From assembly GCA_037043015.1 (NCBI GenBank), contig CM073322.1:11915601-11979600 (forward strand): a DNA stretch of 64,000 nt. The letters run 5' to 3'. The DNA comes from Bryum argenteum (Eukaryota > Streptophyta > Bryopsida > Bryales > Bryaceae). Shown here one piece after another: positions 24,272 to 36,200 of this stretch (positions within the stretch are counted from its first letter, which is position 1; each line of letters opens with the position of its first letter). The notes below the pieces were generated by a model. It did no database searches, was not told the origin of the DNA, and saw only the letters and a program-made list of their open reading frames with translations. Made by a program: the position numbers and the translations under genes.

Positions 24272-24519
24272 TTAATAACGTTCCGGACTGATCACTATCC
24301 TGATTGTTGTTCTTCGAACCAAAAGAGAGTCTTCTTCGAAGGGTTAACTCTCTTAGCCAGAACTTCGAGCTACAAATGTACAGATAACGACATTTACAAG
24401 CAGATGAAAGAAACGCAAAAGAGCTGGTAACACGTTCCGTGCTTTCAGTATTCATAAAAACAATGGAAGTCAGAGCATATTTGTACAGTGGATATGAAGC
24501 TGTACGTGGTGATCTGGGT

Positions 24520-27500
24520 TTACGCAGCAGTCAAGGATGGCGTCTTTTCTTTTTTCTGTTGCTGTTGCTTGTTGTTCTTCTTGCGGAAGAAGGCTCCCTC
24601 ACGCACCCAACGAACCGATGAGCTGATCGGATCTTGTAGACCTTCCACCTCGTACTTTCCAAAGCGCCAGTCCCGGACAGCAAACGGTCGGTCCATTGGC
24701 ACGTCCAGACCCCCTATCATCACACCAAACGGAGATTTCAATCAGTACGAGAAAAATGATGCATTTGAAGCTACGTTTTCATAATTGACTTATTGATCTG
24801 CTTGGGTAGCAGCTTGGTTCGAGAAGTTAGTAAGTCAAAAAAATAAAACAGAGTTGGTACCTGCGAACATGAGGCCCATGCTATTAGTTTCTCGACAAAA
24901 TGGTCTTGTCTTGCCCTGTCTGGCTTGGTCTTGAAGATCTTCCCACACTCCATTTCGCTGCTTCTTTGTCACCTTTCCGGTCTTCGACAACTGCAATGTA
25001 CTCCAATTTGCAATGTCAGAATGAGACCGACGTAAGATTTCGTACATATGAACAGCATACTTGAAAAAGAAATCGCACGCGGTTGGGAAAGTGGACACTG
25101 TAATTACCTCCGAGTAAAGGTCATATGAAGGACGGGGATTACGGGCAAGGTTTTTGTGTCGATCAACAGCCACCAGACCAAACTTAGGACCATACCCATC
25201 AGCCCACTCCCAGTTGTCTGAGATGGTCCAGAAGCAGTAACCTTGAACGCAGACACCCTGCATGCAATACAGTTGTAAAATACTTAAAATGCTCAGTTTG
25301 AAGGTAGGTATGTAAATCAGTAAACGGTAGGAATCTGAGTATCTGTAAAGTAAAATGGTATTCTGCTTAATATTCTAACGTAGTATAAACCCATGTGAGA
25401 AGGCCTCTGGCATCATTGCTTGGCATTCGGATCAGAAGTAGCAAAGAGTACCTTGTCCATAGCAGCTCGGACAGCAAGAAGATGCTCAATAATGTAAGGT
25501 CGACGAATGTAGTCGGTAGCGTCTGACACACCGTTCTCTGTAATAATAAACTTCATTTTGTGCTGTTTGTAACGTTCGTGAAACATCATCAACATTCTGT
25601 ACAGTCCATCTGGGTAAACCCCCCGTCCAGATTCGCTATATTCGTCATTCTCTACGTTTTTAAGACCTGGTGCTGAAATAACTTCCTGGAAAAATAAAAA
25701 TCGATAGTTAAGTTCTGCGAAGAAGCGGAGAAAAATCCAACGTGCTCGATGCCTAGCTCGGTTATTCATCATTTTCAACTTTCAACCAACCTGTCCGTAG
25801 TAATTGATGCCCATGAAGTCACATTTGTGCGCTACATCATCGCAGTATGCGAATCGTGTCATCCAGTTGCTGAACACCACCAAAGGTGTATCAAACAGCC
25901 CATAAGGTCGCATGAAGGACACGTGGTGAGATATTCCTACTCTTGCCGGCTTCTTGACTTTGCTGTTCAGACAAACCACCTCCTCAATCAGTACAGGCAC
26001 GACAGCAAGAGGCACTCTAATGTTTTGCCCTGATTACGGAAGAAGTGAAAACCAGAAGTTAAGAACAGAGTGCACATACCTGCTGTTATGGATAATATCA
26101 TAAGCTTCAAGGTGAGAATCGGCCATTGCTTTCATTACGACCTTAAACACTCCTTTCGGCAAGGCAGAAGTGACTTGCTCAAGCATGTCAGGATCGCCAC
26201 CCGGCCACGCACCAGCGCAGTAGGTCAACATAGCAAACACATGGGGTTCATTGAAGGTAATCCAGTAGTCTATAAGGTCTCCGTAGTTATCCACTACTAA
26301 CCTGCACCACACCAACAATGCGGTCGTCAACCACCGAACTATTAGTAGCTGAACAAGCGATGACTGAAGATTGTAAGAGGAAGGGAAATGAAAGCACTGC
26401 AACTTGAATTAGGACTTGAACAAGCTGACCTCGTAAAGTCCAAGAAATACTTGATGGTCTTGGCCTCTTTCCATCCACCATAAGCTGCTGCCCATTGAGG
26501 CAGAGAGTGATGGAAGAGCGTCAGCATGACCTTCATACCGTGGTCCAATACTCTCTGAATGATGTACCGATACCGATCTACAGCCCTCCAGTTCACCTGG
26601 TCCCAGCCATAACAAAAACATCATTCGTAAATCGACAGTCATTTCCAAGGAGTATTTACAAGATCAGAAAAAGTGATACAGGGAAGTCACATACCGCATT
26701 TTCGATGCCATTAACAGGCTCGATGGGCATGATTCGGCTCCAATCCACACCCATACGGAACACCGTGGAGTGTGTACCTTGAGCGAGCTTTATCTCTGTG
26801 TCGGGGTCAGACCAGAACCGCACTCTCTCCTCGCTGTTCAAGATAACAACAAAGTCAGCCACAAAATCTTCAATCTGTGCCAAGGATAAATATGCTTGGA
26901 CAGGTCGAATCAATACTGGAAATGGAATCGGGTGCACTCACGGGCGGATTGCGTTGTGCCATGCAGCTACATTGTGCGACTCCTCCTCTTCGGTAAACTT
27001 CTCAAAGCCGCGAATCATAGCTTCCATGGACAGTTTGGCAAGCTTCTTCGCTCTGCGGGGGACGTTCATAAGAGAGGGATCTGTAACGGATGTGCCTCGG
27101 TGGCCCACGCTACGGGGCTTCTTGGGCCCTTCAGAGGCCATTTTATTGCGCATGGACTCGAGCCTGTCCTCCTCAGACATCTGTTTCTGGCCATCCTCAA
27201 ACGTTTTCTGAAACTCCTGAGCTGCAGCTTCCAGTTTTCCAGGATTCTTTGAATCAGCTTCCTCCTCACTCTTGTCTTTCTCAGAAAGAACCTCCCATTC
27301 TCCACCTAGCCCCTCACCGTTCTTGCCAGTGCTAGCTGCTTCCTCCACTTTGATGATATCTGGAGTATCGCTGCGTCCTAATCCTGCAAGCCCCACTTTG
27401 TCCCCTGGAGCCTTCTCGCCACTTGTGGACTGCACTGCCTCCGGATACTCCTTGCCCAGTACAGTGTTCCCCCCTGACAATGCCATTGCTTCCGTACCCG

Positions 27501-29066
27501 CCTTCTTCGAACCTGCAGTTAAGGCAGATTAATTGATGCCACGACAATAAAAATACGCACTCGCTGATTCCAAGTAGAGAATTTTGAGGGAGAAGACAAG
27601 ATGTTTTAGTTGCACCTCCCTTACTGGCGTAAGCACTACTAGCTTTACTTCAAGCATTTCAATCAGGATTTAGGGAGTATGGATGATCGGTAAAGGGGAT
27701 CAGGTTCCTCTTGCTTATTGTACTCTCTAAAGATGGGAAGTGTTGGTGTTCAGAAACTGGAATCTAAATCACAATGAACTCGCTTCTTCAAGAAGTTGCT
27801 GGAGACTAGGAAGTAGGAACAGCAACACACTTCGAGTTTCTGTATGTCAGCATCATAGGAAAGAGACAATTACAGATAAGGAGTAGGTTGAGACGTACTC
27901 TCTTTTATTTCCTCTGCCTGCGCTTCTTCCGTGAGCGAAACGCCAGAGAACTCGGCAGCATTTTCCTTCTCGCCAGTGCGAGTTTCAGGTGGATCACCAG
28001 CAGGGTTGTCCTTCGGCTCCGACTGTTTGGCGAATTCCAGCCATGCATCGTCCAACTTGTCTTCCACGTGGGCAGGTGCCGTAGCAAGGGCAAAGAAAAA
28101 GCCTCCATCTTCGACTGCAGGAACAAACGATATTAAAATCAAGGCTGTTGGAAACTTCTGATCACCCCGATGGTACTTCATCACTCATCAAATCACGCCT
28201 CCACTAGTCAACGTATCAAACGGATCCCAAATTACCTAGAAGAATTTAATGCAAATTTTTTTGGCTTTGGAACTCAACTCAAGGACAATGCTCTCAAAGA
28301 TGACCCCCGCCTACCCTTCCCTAATTACAACAGTTGACCTCACTATTCTGTTCCTAAAGCGCGTGGAAAGTCGCAATCACACTTGTTTCAAGCGCCCTTC
28401 CATTGATAGTACAAGGTCAAACTGTAGCGGAATTTTCTTATTTAAATAATAGTAAATCTTTATGTACGAGACGGTCAGCTGCAATGGACGAGTTCTATAT
28501 TCGAAATACGCAATTGTGAAAAAGACAAGATAAGCCCGCTTGCAAACTGCACAAAGATCCGACTTCATGTTCCATGCAACAACAAAACTTGCCTCGGGCT
28601 TACATGAAAAATGCACCCTGTCAGCCGTGGCAAAATTTGCGCCAAAGTGCATGAACTCGGACGCATAAAAGCTGCGAATCAACTCAGCTAAATTGATACC
28701 AACCCTACGGACCGCGAAATGCGAAAAACATCACAAGAGCTCTCTGTCTCACTCTTCCTCTCAATTACTCGAAGACAATAGCCACAAGAAAAGGAGAATT
28801 TTTCTACGACGAGAGATAGTACGGGGAAGCGACCAGGATACAGAAACTACAACACCAAAAACAACAACTCAGCCGAGTGGACTCTCACCATCTTTGTCGA
28901 TAGGGAAGGAGGCCAAGACTTCCTGCGTTTCGTCCACGGGGTCCGGGAACGGAGCTAAATTTCGTTTATGGAAGTGTCGAAACGTCAGTGCGTTAGCGAC
29001 CACGCTGATTGCGCCAAGCACGCCCGCCACTTTCGAGGCGTTCAGAAGCAGCACCATCGGCGCCAT
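24520..29066 (-). CDS. SFR2: SFR2, galactolipid:galactolipid galactosyltransferase
   Basis: Eleven exons join without a break: 29066-28886, 28114-27899, 27512-26942, 26833-26695, 26596-26430, 26301-26080, 25962-25791, 25685-25452, 25257-25108, 24990-24861 and 24713-24520, giving about 791 residues. SFR2 (SENSITIVE TO FREEZING 2) is a glycoside hydrolase family 1 protein of the outer chloroplast envelope. It transfers galactose between monogalactolipids to make oligogalactolipids and diacylglycerol, stabilising membranes during freezing. Seen: a hydrophobic N-terminal anchor (VLLLNASKVAGVLGAISVVA), FFFALATAPAHVEDKLDDAW, the acid/base glutamate of TFNEPH (about residue 443), the nucleophile of ITENG (about 606), YCFWTISDNWEWADGYGPKFG, and a C-terminal segment RDWRFGKYEVEGLQDP typical of SFR2. 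It is longer than Arabidopsis SFR2 (622 residues) because the second and third exons encode a long acidic/lysine-rich linker before NVAAWHNA. The start at 29,066 is the first ATG that keeps the membrane anchor. Confidence 0.95.
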
Positions 29067-29650
29067 TGCTCCAAAATAACTACAACAAAATCTCTTCCCC
29101 TCGTCGAATTGCTTCTCTCCAGCTCTCTCGGCGCTCTGTCTCCTCAACTCGCCAGACAACCCCCTCAATTCATTCTACTCCTGTTTTCCACAATCTCCTA
29201 CAACTCCATAGCCCAATCTCCTCTTCAGATCGAAGTACGTACCCGCAGAACCAAATCCCGCGAGCTTCACAAAGAAAACCACGACAGCCACTCTCCAGGA
29301 ACCAGCCCCTCCTTCAAAGCTATCGTCGCTGCGCCGGGCATCAGGACATTCTCATCCATCCACATCCACGCACACACATCCACGATTCCTCATCCATCTC
29401 AATTCATATTCACCCTTACAACGAATCCACATCCACAACCTTTCATCGACACCGACGACAATCATTCATCCGAATGAATCCATTTTCGTCACCGTTGATT
29501 TAGCGATATGTACGCCGCTGGATGCCGACTAGTCTGTGGTCTCCCCGCCATTTTGAGGATGCGACACGTGGTCAAGAGGAACATGGTACATGGACGTCTG
29601 CCACGTGTCACCTCACGATTGATGCTGTCCACACAAGAATCCGACGTGGA
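29067..29650 (-). promoter_or_regulatory. SFR2 leader and promoter with G-box/ABRE motifs
   Basis: Two perfect CACGTG palindromes (29,565-29,570 in GACACGTGGTC; 29,602-29,607 in CCACGTGTCA) and a third ACGTG core within CCGACGTGG (29,641-29,649) lie 500-580 bases upstream of the start codon. Such clusters bind bZIP/ABF and bHLH factors in plants and often confer abscisic acid or light response. CCGAC cores near 29,525 and 29,641 also resemble drought/cold elements. Regulation of SFR2 by them is inference. Confidence 0.5.
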
Positions 29651-31062
29651 ATTTACAAATGATAGACGATAGCTTGTTTGTCTGCGCTTGAGTGTTGAGC
29701 GGTAGAACGAGAATCCTTTTGTTTTGTTATGTGCCGTTGGTTTGTTGTTGTTTTGTTGTGGTTTTTAGGAGCTCTTGGATTGGAACAGGAGCGCGGATGC
29801 ATTGTGAGCCGTCCTTGTAAAGCAGCGCTCTTCATTGGATGGATGAGCATAGGAGTGGCGTCGTTTTTCTGCTTTAGGAAAGCCTTAACTGCCGCCACCT
29901 CATCAAGCCTAGGGTTAGAATTGTTTTCCTTGCAGCGCACGAGATCGATGGCTCGGAATTTGCATTGCTTGCAGTTTAGGTCAATGTTTGCAATCACGGA
30001 TCTGATGACTCAGGATCGGCATAAATCTTTTGGAATTCATTGCGTGAAGAAAAGTAACTGTATTCGAATTGATCGGTCATGATCGATGTTGGAATCGACG
30101 AATGAAGGAGAGGAGACAAGCGCGCAAGTGGAAGAGAGAATTGTTGAGTGGACAAAGTACTTTGCAGTACTGCATTATTATCTTGTGCTGCATTCGTTAC
30201 AAATGTGAATAGCTTGTTGCATTGGTTGAAGCTTGATTTTCTCAATGCGAAAATGCGAGGATTGTACGCGTGATGGACCCTACCGTATGAGCTCCATGGA
30301 CGATGCATGCTGCATCCTGTAACAGTCTCATTTAGAGTACCTCCACCCATACTTTACACTATAGCAAGCGACAGTGTGGGATGGATGGAAGAGGACGTGG
30401 TAGGTGAGTCAGCCTTGTGCTCATGAGGATAGTTAGAATTTTTTTAGCAAGTTTCAAACTTGGAAATAGGTAGCATAGAAATCCACAGTCTCATTACATC
30501 CCGGTAACAAGAAAGTGAAAACGTGGAGTGATGGTTTGGGAGGGTAAATCATACTTTTTCAATACAAATCTTGAAAATGGGATTGGAGACCACGAAGTAT
30601 GAGAAACTCATCATCCATTCAACTACCATGTTGGTTCATGGAAAGCTCTCTTGGAGGGATGATGTGTTTACTGTTTATCTTGTAGGCATAGTTACAATTA
30701 GTTACATGTTCAAACACATTCATAGTAGTCTCATCACTACTTAGCATACAATAAAGATAGGTCAAATGAGTAAGATAGAATCACTTGTTTTTGGGCATTG
30801 AAGGCATTTAATGTACCCAATATAACAAATTGTGCAGCTTGCTATTTTCATTAATTGCTGCCTAACTCAAAACCATATACTTTGCTTCATGAAAAAGTGA
30901 CGTAAATTCCAACTCTTGCACGCCTATGGGGGGTGCTCGCTAACATGTGCTTCTATCTTCCTCTTTTCACACTTGGAATCATCCTACAACACCAAGGTAA
31001 CATGCTCAAAAACACCAAGGTAACATGCTCAAAAACCAACCATGATCAGAAGAACTAAGTAG
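29651..31062. other. Intergenic; overlapping open frames of doubtful coding value
   Basis: Between 29.65 and 30.35 kb frames of 110-120 codons exist on both strands, but none has a domain, and they overlap antisense. The plus-strand frame at 29,729 begins with a hydrophobic stretch (FVVVLLWFLGALGL) resembling a signal peptide, followed by nothing recognisable. A divergent short gene sharing the SFR2 promoter cannot be excluded. Confidence 0.35.
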
Positions 31063-31165
31063 CAATGGTCATATGTCCTGTGGGCATATCACCAAGGGTA
31101 GGTCGAACGGACACTATATTCACGCCAACCCATAACGTTTGGTGTTTTTCTTCTTCTTCTTTTTA
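31063..31165 (+). mobile_element. SINE 3' fragment
   Basis: AGGTCGAACGGACACTATAT and CACGCCAACCC match the 3' region of the SINE family seen at 6.3, 9.9, 32.2 and 43.6 kb; the tail is TTCTTCTTCTTC-rich. The 5' part with the pol III boxes is absent. Confidence 0.6.
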
Positions 31166-31482
31166 TAACTTCCAACCCCAAATTTATGGTGAAAATTTTA
31201 GAATGTTTCGTTCAAGGTACAATACTGAATTCTATTTCCAAAATTGATAACTGATTGAAGAGAAGTTTAGTATCTGTAATTTGGTTGACCTGAGTTCATA
31301 CATGCTTTGTACAATTTCCAAAACTCATTCTCTTGGCCACTACACAATTAACGAGCTTGCCACTCTCAAATTTGCTATGTTATAGAGCATGTTATCTTAT
31401 ATAAAAGTAAATCTAAACAATCAATATACTCAAAAAAAAAGAAAAACCACTTTCAAGGCCGGACAGAATAGATCGGTAATTC

Positions 31483-31538
31483 GACCTATCCTTGAATGTG
31501 TATACCCCAGGACCTATCCTTGAATGTGTATACCCCAG
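31483..31538. repeat. 28-bp exact tandem duplication
   Basis: The 28-bp unit that begins GACCTATCCTTGAATGTG and ends TACCCCAG occurs twice head to tail (31,483-31,510 and 31,511-31,538), just 5' of the full-length SINE. Confidence 0.9.
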
Positions 31539-31573
31539 GTGACGGAGATTTATTGTGGTAAAAGAGGAGGCAT

Positions 31574-32265
31574 CACAAACCTTCGCTTGGTGGTTAGGGT
31601 TTAGAGCCCCCACTGCGGAGGTCATGAGTTCCATTCCCCAGAGTCATGAGTTCCATTCCCTTTACCTGCATGGTGCTTACCACCATAGGCCACCCAACTA
31701 TGGTGGGGGGTTCTTGGACCTTGTTGTATGGGTGCCCTTTGGGGGATACCATGTCACGCATCTCTAAGACACTAGTGGTACGCTAGGAACTAACATAGTG
31801 TATCTCTAAGGTACTAGTGGTCTTCACCGGAAGAGGGGTTACGGCAGTGGTTAGCTAGGAACTAGCATAGTGTACCTCTAAGGCACTAGTGGTTAGCTAA
31901 GAACTAGCATATTGTTCATCTGAAACAATGATCGGGAAAAACCGACGGCTAGTGTATTATCAGCCGATGGATTTAGCTCATTGGTCGGTCCATTTTTGAA
32001 ACCACCGGCTAAAAACCGATGAAAATTAGAAATAAATTTCTATTCTCAGTATAAAATGAGAAAATTGCCGGAAGAAATCTCTGAAAAACCGATTAGGTGT
32101 GGGAAATGCCGGTTATTAGCCAGTAAAAGCCAAAAAATTCCCCGAACCCTGATCTGAAAAGGGATTAGTAGTCGTGTCACTAGTGTGATGACCTTCGGGC
32201 ATACATCCAAGGAACACTCTATTCGCACTGGCCTCTAAATAGGTCGGAGTTTCTCTTCTTGGTGA
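31574..32265 (+). mobile_element. tRNA-derived SINE with pol III boxes, interrupted by another insertion
   Basis: The 5' end has a box A-like CTTGGTGGTTAGGG (about 31,585) and a box B-like GAGTTCCATTCC (31,626), spaced as in tRNA genes, with the box B region duplicated 20-25 bp downstream. The body (ACTATGGTGGGGGGTTC, TTGTATGGGTGCC, GGGGGATACCATGTCA, then CTAGTGGT phrases) matches the reverse complement of the copy at 43.5-43.8 kb. The family's 3' end (ACACTCTATTCGCACTGGCC, then GGAGTTTCT) appears only at about 32.2 kb. In between, 31,920-32,160 is foreign, with CGGGAAAAACCGACGGCTAG at the left and a loosely inverted GGGGAATTTTTTGGC at the right, so a second element probably inserted there. 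The SINE body also has internal ACTAGTGGT/CTAGGAACTA duplications. Confidence 0.7.
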
Positions 32266-32614
32266 AAGGAATGTTGAATGGGGACAAGTTGGGAGGAAGG
32301 CACATGAAGTTATCATAGTTTGAGTACAAGGAAGAAATTAGCATGTTGGGTCATGAGCACCCTACGTGGCGCCTCGAGGTGGAAGAGGAACAGTCCCACG
32401 TGGCAGGCAAGGGGGGTTGTGTGCTCACTTTGCAGAGTGCAAAAGGGTTCTGGTGCAGTGCATGGGCAATCAGGTGCCTTCTCAGCCTCAGGACTCGTCA
32501 GGTAGGGCACCCTATACCCGCCCTACCCAAGGAATTTTAGAGGTCTGGGACTACACTTTCACACCCACATTAATTGAACCTAGACTATTTTTGTACTTGT
32601 ATTACTATTTTGTA

Positions 32615-32713
32615 CTCCCTCTGTCCCATTATAATAGTCCAGTAGGTTCTCTCAAGTCTATCTCTCAAGGTAGAATTGAGAGAACCTACTAAACAATAAT
32701 GGGACAGAGGGAG
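32615..32713. mobile_element. Stowaway-like (Tc1/mariner) MITE
   Basis: A 99-bp near-perfect hairpin starting CTCCCTCTGTCCCATTATAA and ending with its complement, flanked on both sides by TA (32,613-32,614 and 32,714-32,715). The CTCCCTC-GTCCCA terminus and TA target duplication are those of plant Stowaway elements. There is no coding capacity. Confidence 0.93.
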
Positions 32714-32726
32714 TACTTGTATTAAC

Positions 32727-32986
32727 CCCTAAAGATCCACGATGTTTTGGGAGCTTCAAATCCCAACACTGACCACTATGTACTAGTGGGGGTACGTCCA
32801 ACATTTTTGGAAATTGTTGATAATTTCAACCGTAAGATCTTGAAGTAGACTACCATCAGTAGTAGTGTGAAAATTTTCAACCGTTGGATCATCACTAGAT
32901 GTGAGATCAGAACATTTGAAGTTGACAGCAAATTTTTTCTTGCCTTGACAGTAAAAGCCGAATCGGTGGCCGTGGTCGTTTAGGGA
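32727..32986. mobile_element. TTAA-flanked MITE, copy 6 (260 bp)
   Basis: TTAA at 32,723-32,726 and 32,987-32,990. The ends CCCCTAAAGATCCACG and CGTGGTCGTTTAGGGA are inverted with a few mismatches. The interior contains CCGTAAGATCTTG and CCGTTGGATCAT, shared with 4.2 kb. It starts 13 bases after the Stowaway element. Confidence 0.7.
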
Positions 32987-33283
32987 TTAAACCATGGTTA
33001 TCGGAATACAAGAATACTATTCTACTCCAAAATTAAGTCTAAAAGAGTACCTACTTGATTGATACTTGTCGTCCTTGAAATCTCTTAGTAAAACAAATGT
33101 CAATTTATTTTGTCACAATTGTTTTTAAGTGTCAAAGTTTTTGAGAAAATTAAGTAATTTATTTTTGCTTTAAAATAAATTTGACATCTCTCTCGCAATG
33201 ATTATAGTCAAAAGCTTATTATCTCTACCATTTCAATTCAACTATTTGAACTTTTTTAGGATTATGAATTTTCTTAATTTTTA

Positions 33284-36200
33284 CTATAAACTACTTGTTC
33301 TCATTATATTGTTCACATGGGAGATTGTTGCAACTAAAAGAGGTCCAACAAGAGATGCGGCCGAAAGTGTTTCCAACTCCAACGCGGTTAAGGGTCTTGC
33401 ACCATGGGTAGCAATGCACATTGACACATCTAAGAGGCAACATCCAATTGTTGAAATCTTTTCGGTCTTCCAAAATGAAATGTCAAAGAACAAACTCTCT
33501 CGTTCCCTATCTCTTTGTTTTTTCACAATATTTTCTTCTGGTTGATTTGGTTGAATTTCTTTCTTTTCTCTAGCATTTATGTTCAAGATGTTTGGTTGAG
33601 TCTCCCTTACTTTTCTATCTTCTTCTTCAAATAGTAAACTTTTTGAAACATTTTGTTCTACAACTTGACTTTTGGAACTAAAATGACCATTGTTGGTCGA
33701 TTTCTCTCCGGAGTTCTTCATTTGAATTTGATTTGAGGGAGATGTTTTGTAGCTACTGGAACTTCCATCCTCACTTGTTGGAATCCAAGATTGTGATTTT
33801 GAAGTGTTTTGTTCTTTTCTACTTTGAGAGCTACTTAGGTTATTCTTAGAAAAATCATCATCTGTAACATCATTGCCAAATACATGATTTTTGAGTTTTG
33901 AATCGTTGTAGTTACTATCATGCTTGCTATGGATGTTCTCATCCAATACCTATTATCACACAAGTGGGAAAGTATTAAGTTAGAAAATGACAAGAATGAA
34001 TACTCAATGTACAAAGAAAATGAATCTTGCAAAACTATTTGACAAAAATTTAACTTCAAAAGTAAGAGTATTTACTTGTTTGTCTTTCTTGTATTTGGAA
34101 GCAAGTATTGTTTTAGGCATTGTCGAAGAACTTGCTTCATTGTCCCTTATATCAATACTAATATCAAATATCTTCTCTATAACTTTTTGTTTTAATTTCT
34201 TGTCATTATGGAAATTTTTATCATCTGAACTTTTTGGTGAATATACATTTTGATAATTGGGTAATGTTTGGCCTTTTTCTTCCTTGTTGTTTGTTATATT
34301 ACCAAGTTTTAATTTGTGATTATAGTCTTTTAATGATTCAAAACTCCAAGACTGATTGATCTTGCGAGGAACAAAATACCAATCTGATTTCACATTCACG
34401 TTTTTTGATATAGGAACCTAGAAAAAAATAGCATTTTGTAGCACAAAATAGTGTTATTTGCAAGGCTTATGATAGGCAATATTTTATATTTATACTTAAT
34501 CTTTACCACTATTCTTTGTATATATCTTTTGAATATCTATTGGTATTGGTATGTATAATATATCAATGATAACATAAGAAACATATTATTTATGTGATAA
34601 ACAATGGGATGAAATGAAATGCATAGCATATAGAGATACTTGTATGGACATAAGATAAAATATAGTTGACTTAGTAACTTCGTTTACTTGTGTTGTACAA
34701 GTATTCAAGAAACAATCAACTTCTTTGGCTCAATGTTATGTTGTTTCTTACAATAAAATTATATTAGCACGTCTTTTAAATAAAATTATAATTAGTTTTT
34801 GAAACATACATTTGATAAAGTTGAAACACTATTACTGGTTGGAGCTTTTTGAGATGTAATACTTCTCAGACTCTTACGTGACATGACATTTTTACGTGAA
34901 ATATCTTTCAAAGACTCCAAATTGCACAAGTTTAAACATGCAATGGTTTTTGGTATTGAAAATAGACTATGAAACGTTCGTAGTTGTAAAGCTCGATTAT
35001 CCTCCTTAAGTTCATTTAGATGCTCAATAAAAGTGCTGCTTTTGCTCGGATTTCTTTCTTGATTAGATTCGTGACCATATAGAAAATCTCTACTTTCATG
35101 CAATATTTGATTTGAAGTTGTACTAGTATTATATTCACATTTCAAGATTTCAGAATTAACTTTTCCTTTAGTCTTATTTGTACATGTCCAACATGGCCCG
35201 ATTTTGTCAACACTCGTAAGATTCTCACATCTCTTGCACTTTACTTGAGAAGTTTCAAGATCATTTTCATGATCATTTTTATCATCATATTTTCCTGGTT
35301 TAAAATCATTAGTATTAGGTACACTTTTTATTGTGGATCTTCTTTTACTTAATGATTGATATTTATCATAGTTATCTTCAACACTTAGTACGTGTTCATT
35401 TGTAGTACTTACTTTGTCATTGTCAATGCGGTTTAGTTTATCATATTGTGCACTTGAATCCTTTATTCCAACACTTAAGTGATGAACCTTATCATGTTGA
35501 TCTGGTACAATACTTTGATAGTTATTTTTACATTGTTCGTTGTTCATCGTCGGTAGCGGAGTTGTTTGATGACTAATTGTTTTTAAAACATATGGTTCTC
35601 TACTGAAAAATGTTTTGGTTTGTTGCATAGAGTTTCTACTTTCTTCATATCTTATTTGTTTATGATTGTCTTTTTTCTCATATTTATGTTGCAAACGAAT
35701 TTCAGTTATATGGAAATCTCTCATGTGTATAGTTATACTTTCAACCATATCTACATAGAGAAATTGCTTAAGTTTATGGAAACTATCCAAAAACTGTGGT
35801 ATAGAATCTCTGAATTCATCTAGTCCTTGCACTATTGCAAAAACTATTACGGGTACCATCCTTTTGAGTACCTCATTACTTGGAGCAATAACTTGTCTCA
35901 AATTGAAATCTTGAAACCCATAATTTTCTTGAAAACAATCATTTGGGAGTTTGTTTGTTTCACCTGATTAGAAATTTGGATTTTAGTAATTAGCATCACT
36001 TTTTTTTTTTCCTTCTTCTTTCTAAAGTTTTGAAAATCCACAAGCTTGACTATTTTTCATTCTAACATATTACTTACATGTAAAAACTATTGTTTTTTAG
36101 AATTTGTACAATATTACTAATTAGAATAGTGTGATGGATGAGATGAGTCCCAACAGTAAGAAAATTCCTTAATTCACAAACTCTATGTATAACAAACATG

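Larger units (their letters stand above)
22526..24519. other. Intergenic, no gene recognised
   Basis: AT-rich. It contains a 24-bp minisatellite and a TTAA element (separate entries), and a doubled phrase GAGAGGTTTAAGATCACT near 22,930-22,970. Open frames at 23.2-23.7 kb are short and without domains; one of them only translates the minisatellite. Confidence 0.5.

Noticed and set aside
28968..29503. Plus-strand frames of 160-170 codons opposite the SFR2 first exon
   Set aside because: Antisense shadows of the SFR2 first exon and its pyrimidine-rich leader; Ser/Pro/His-rich low complexity without domains.
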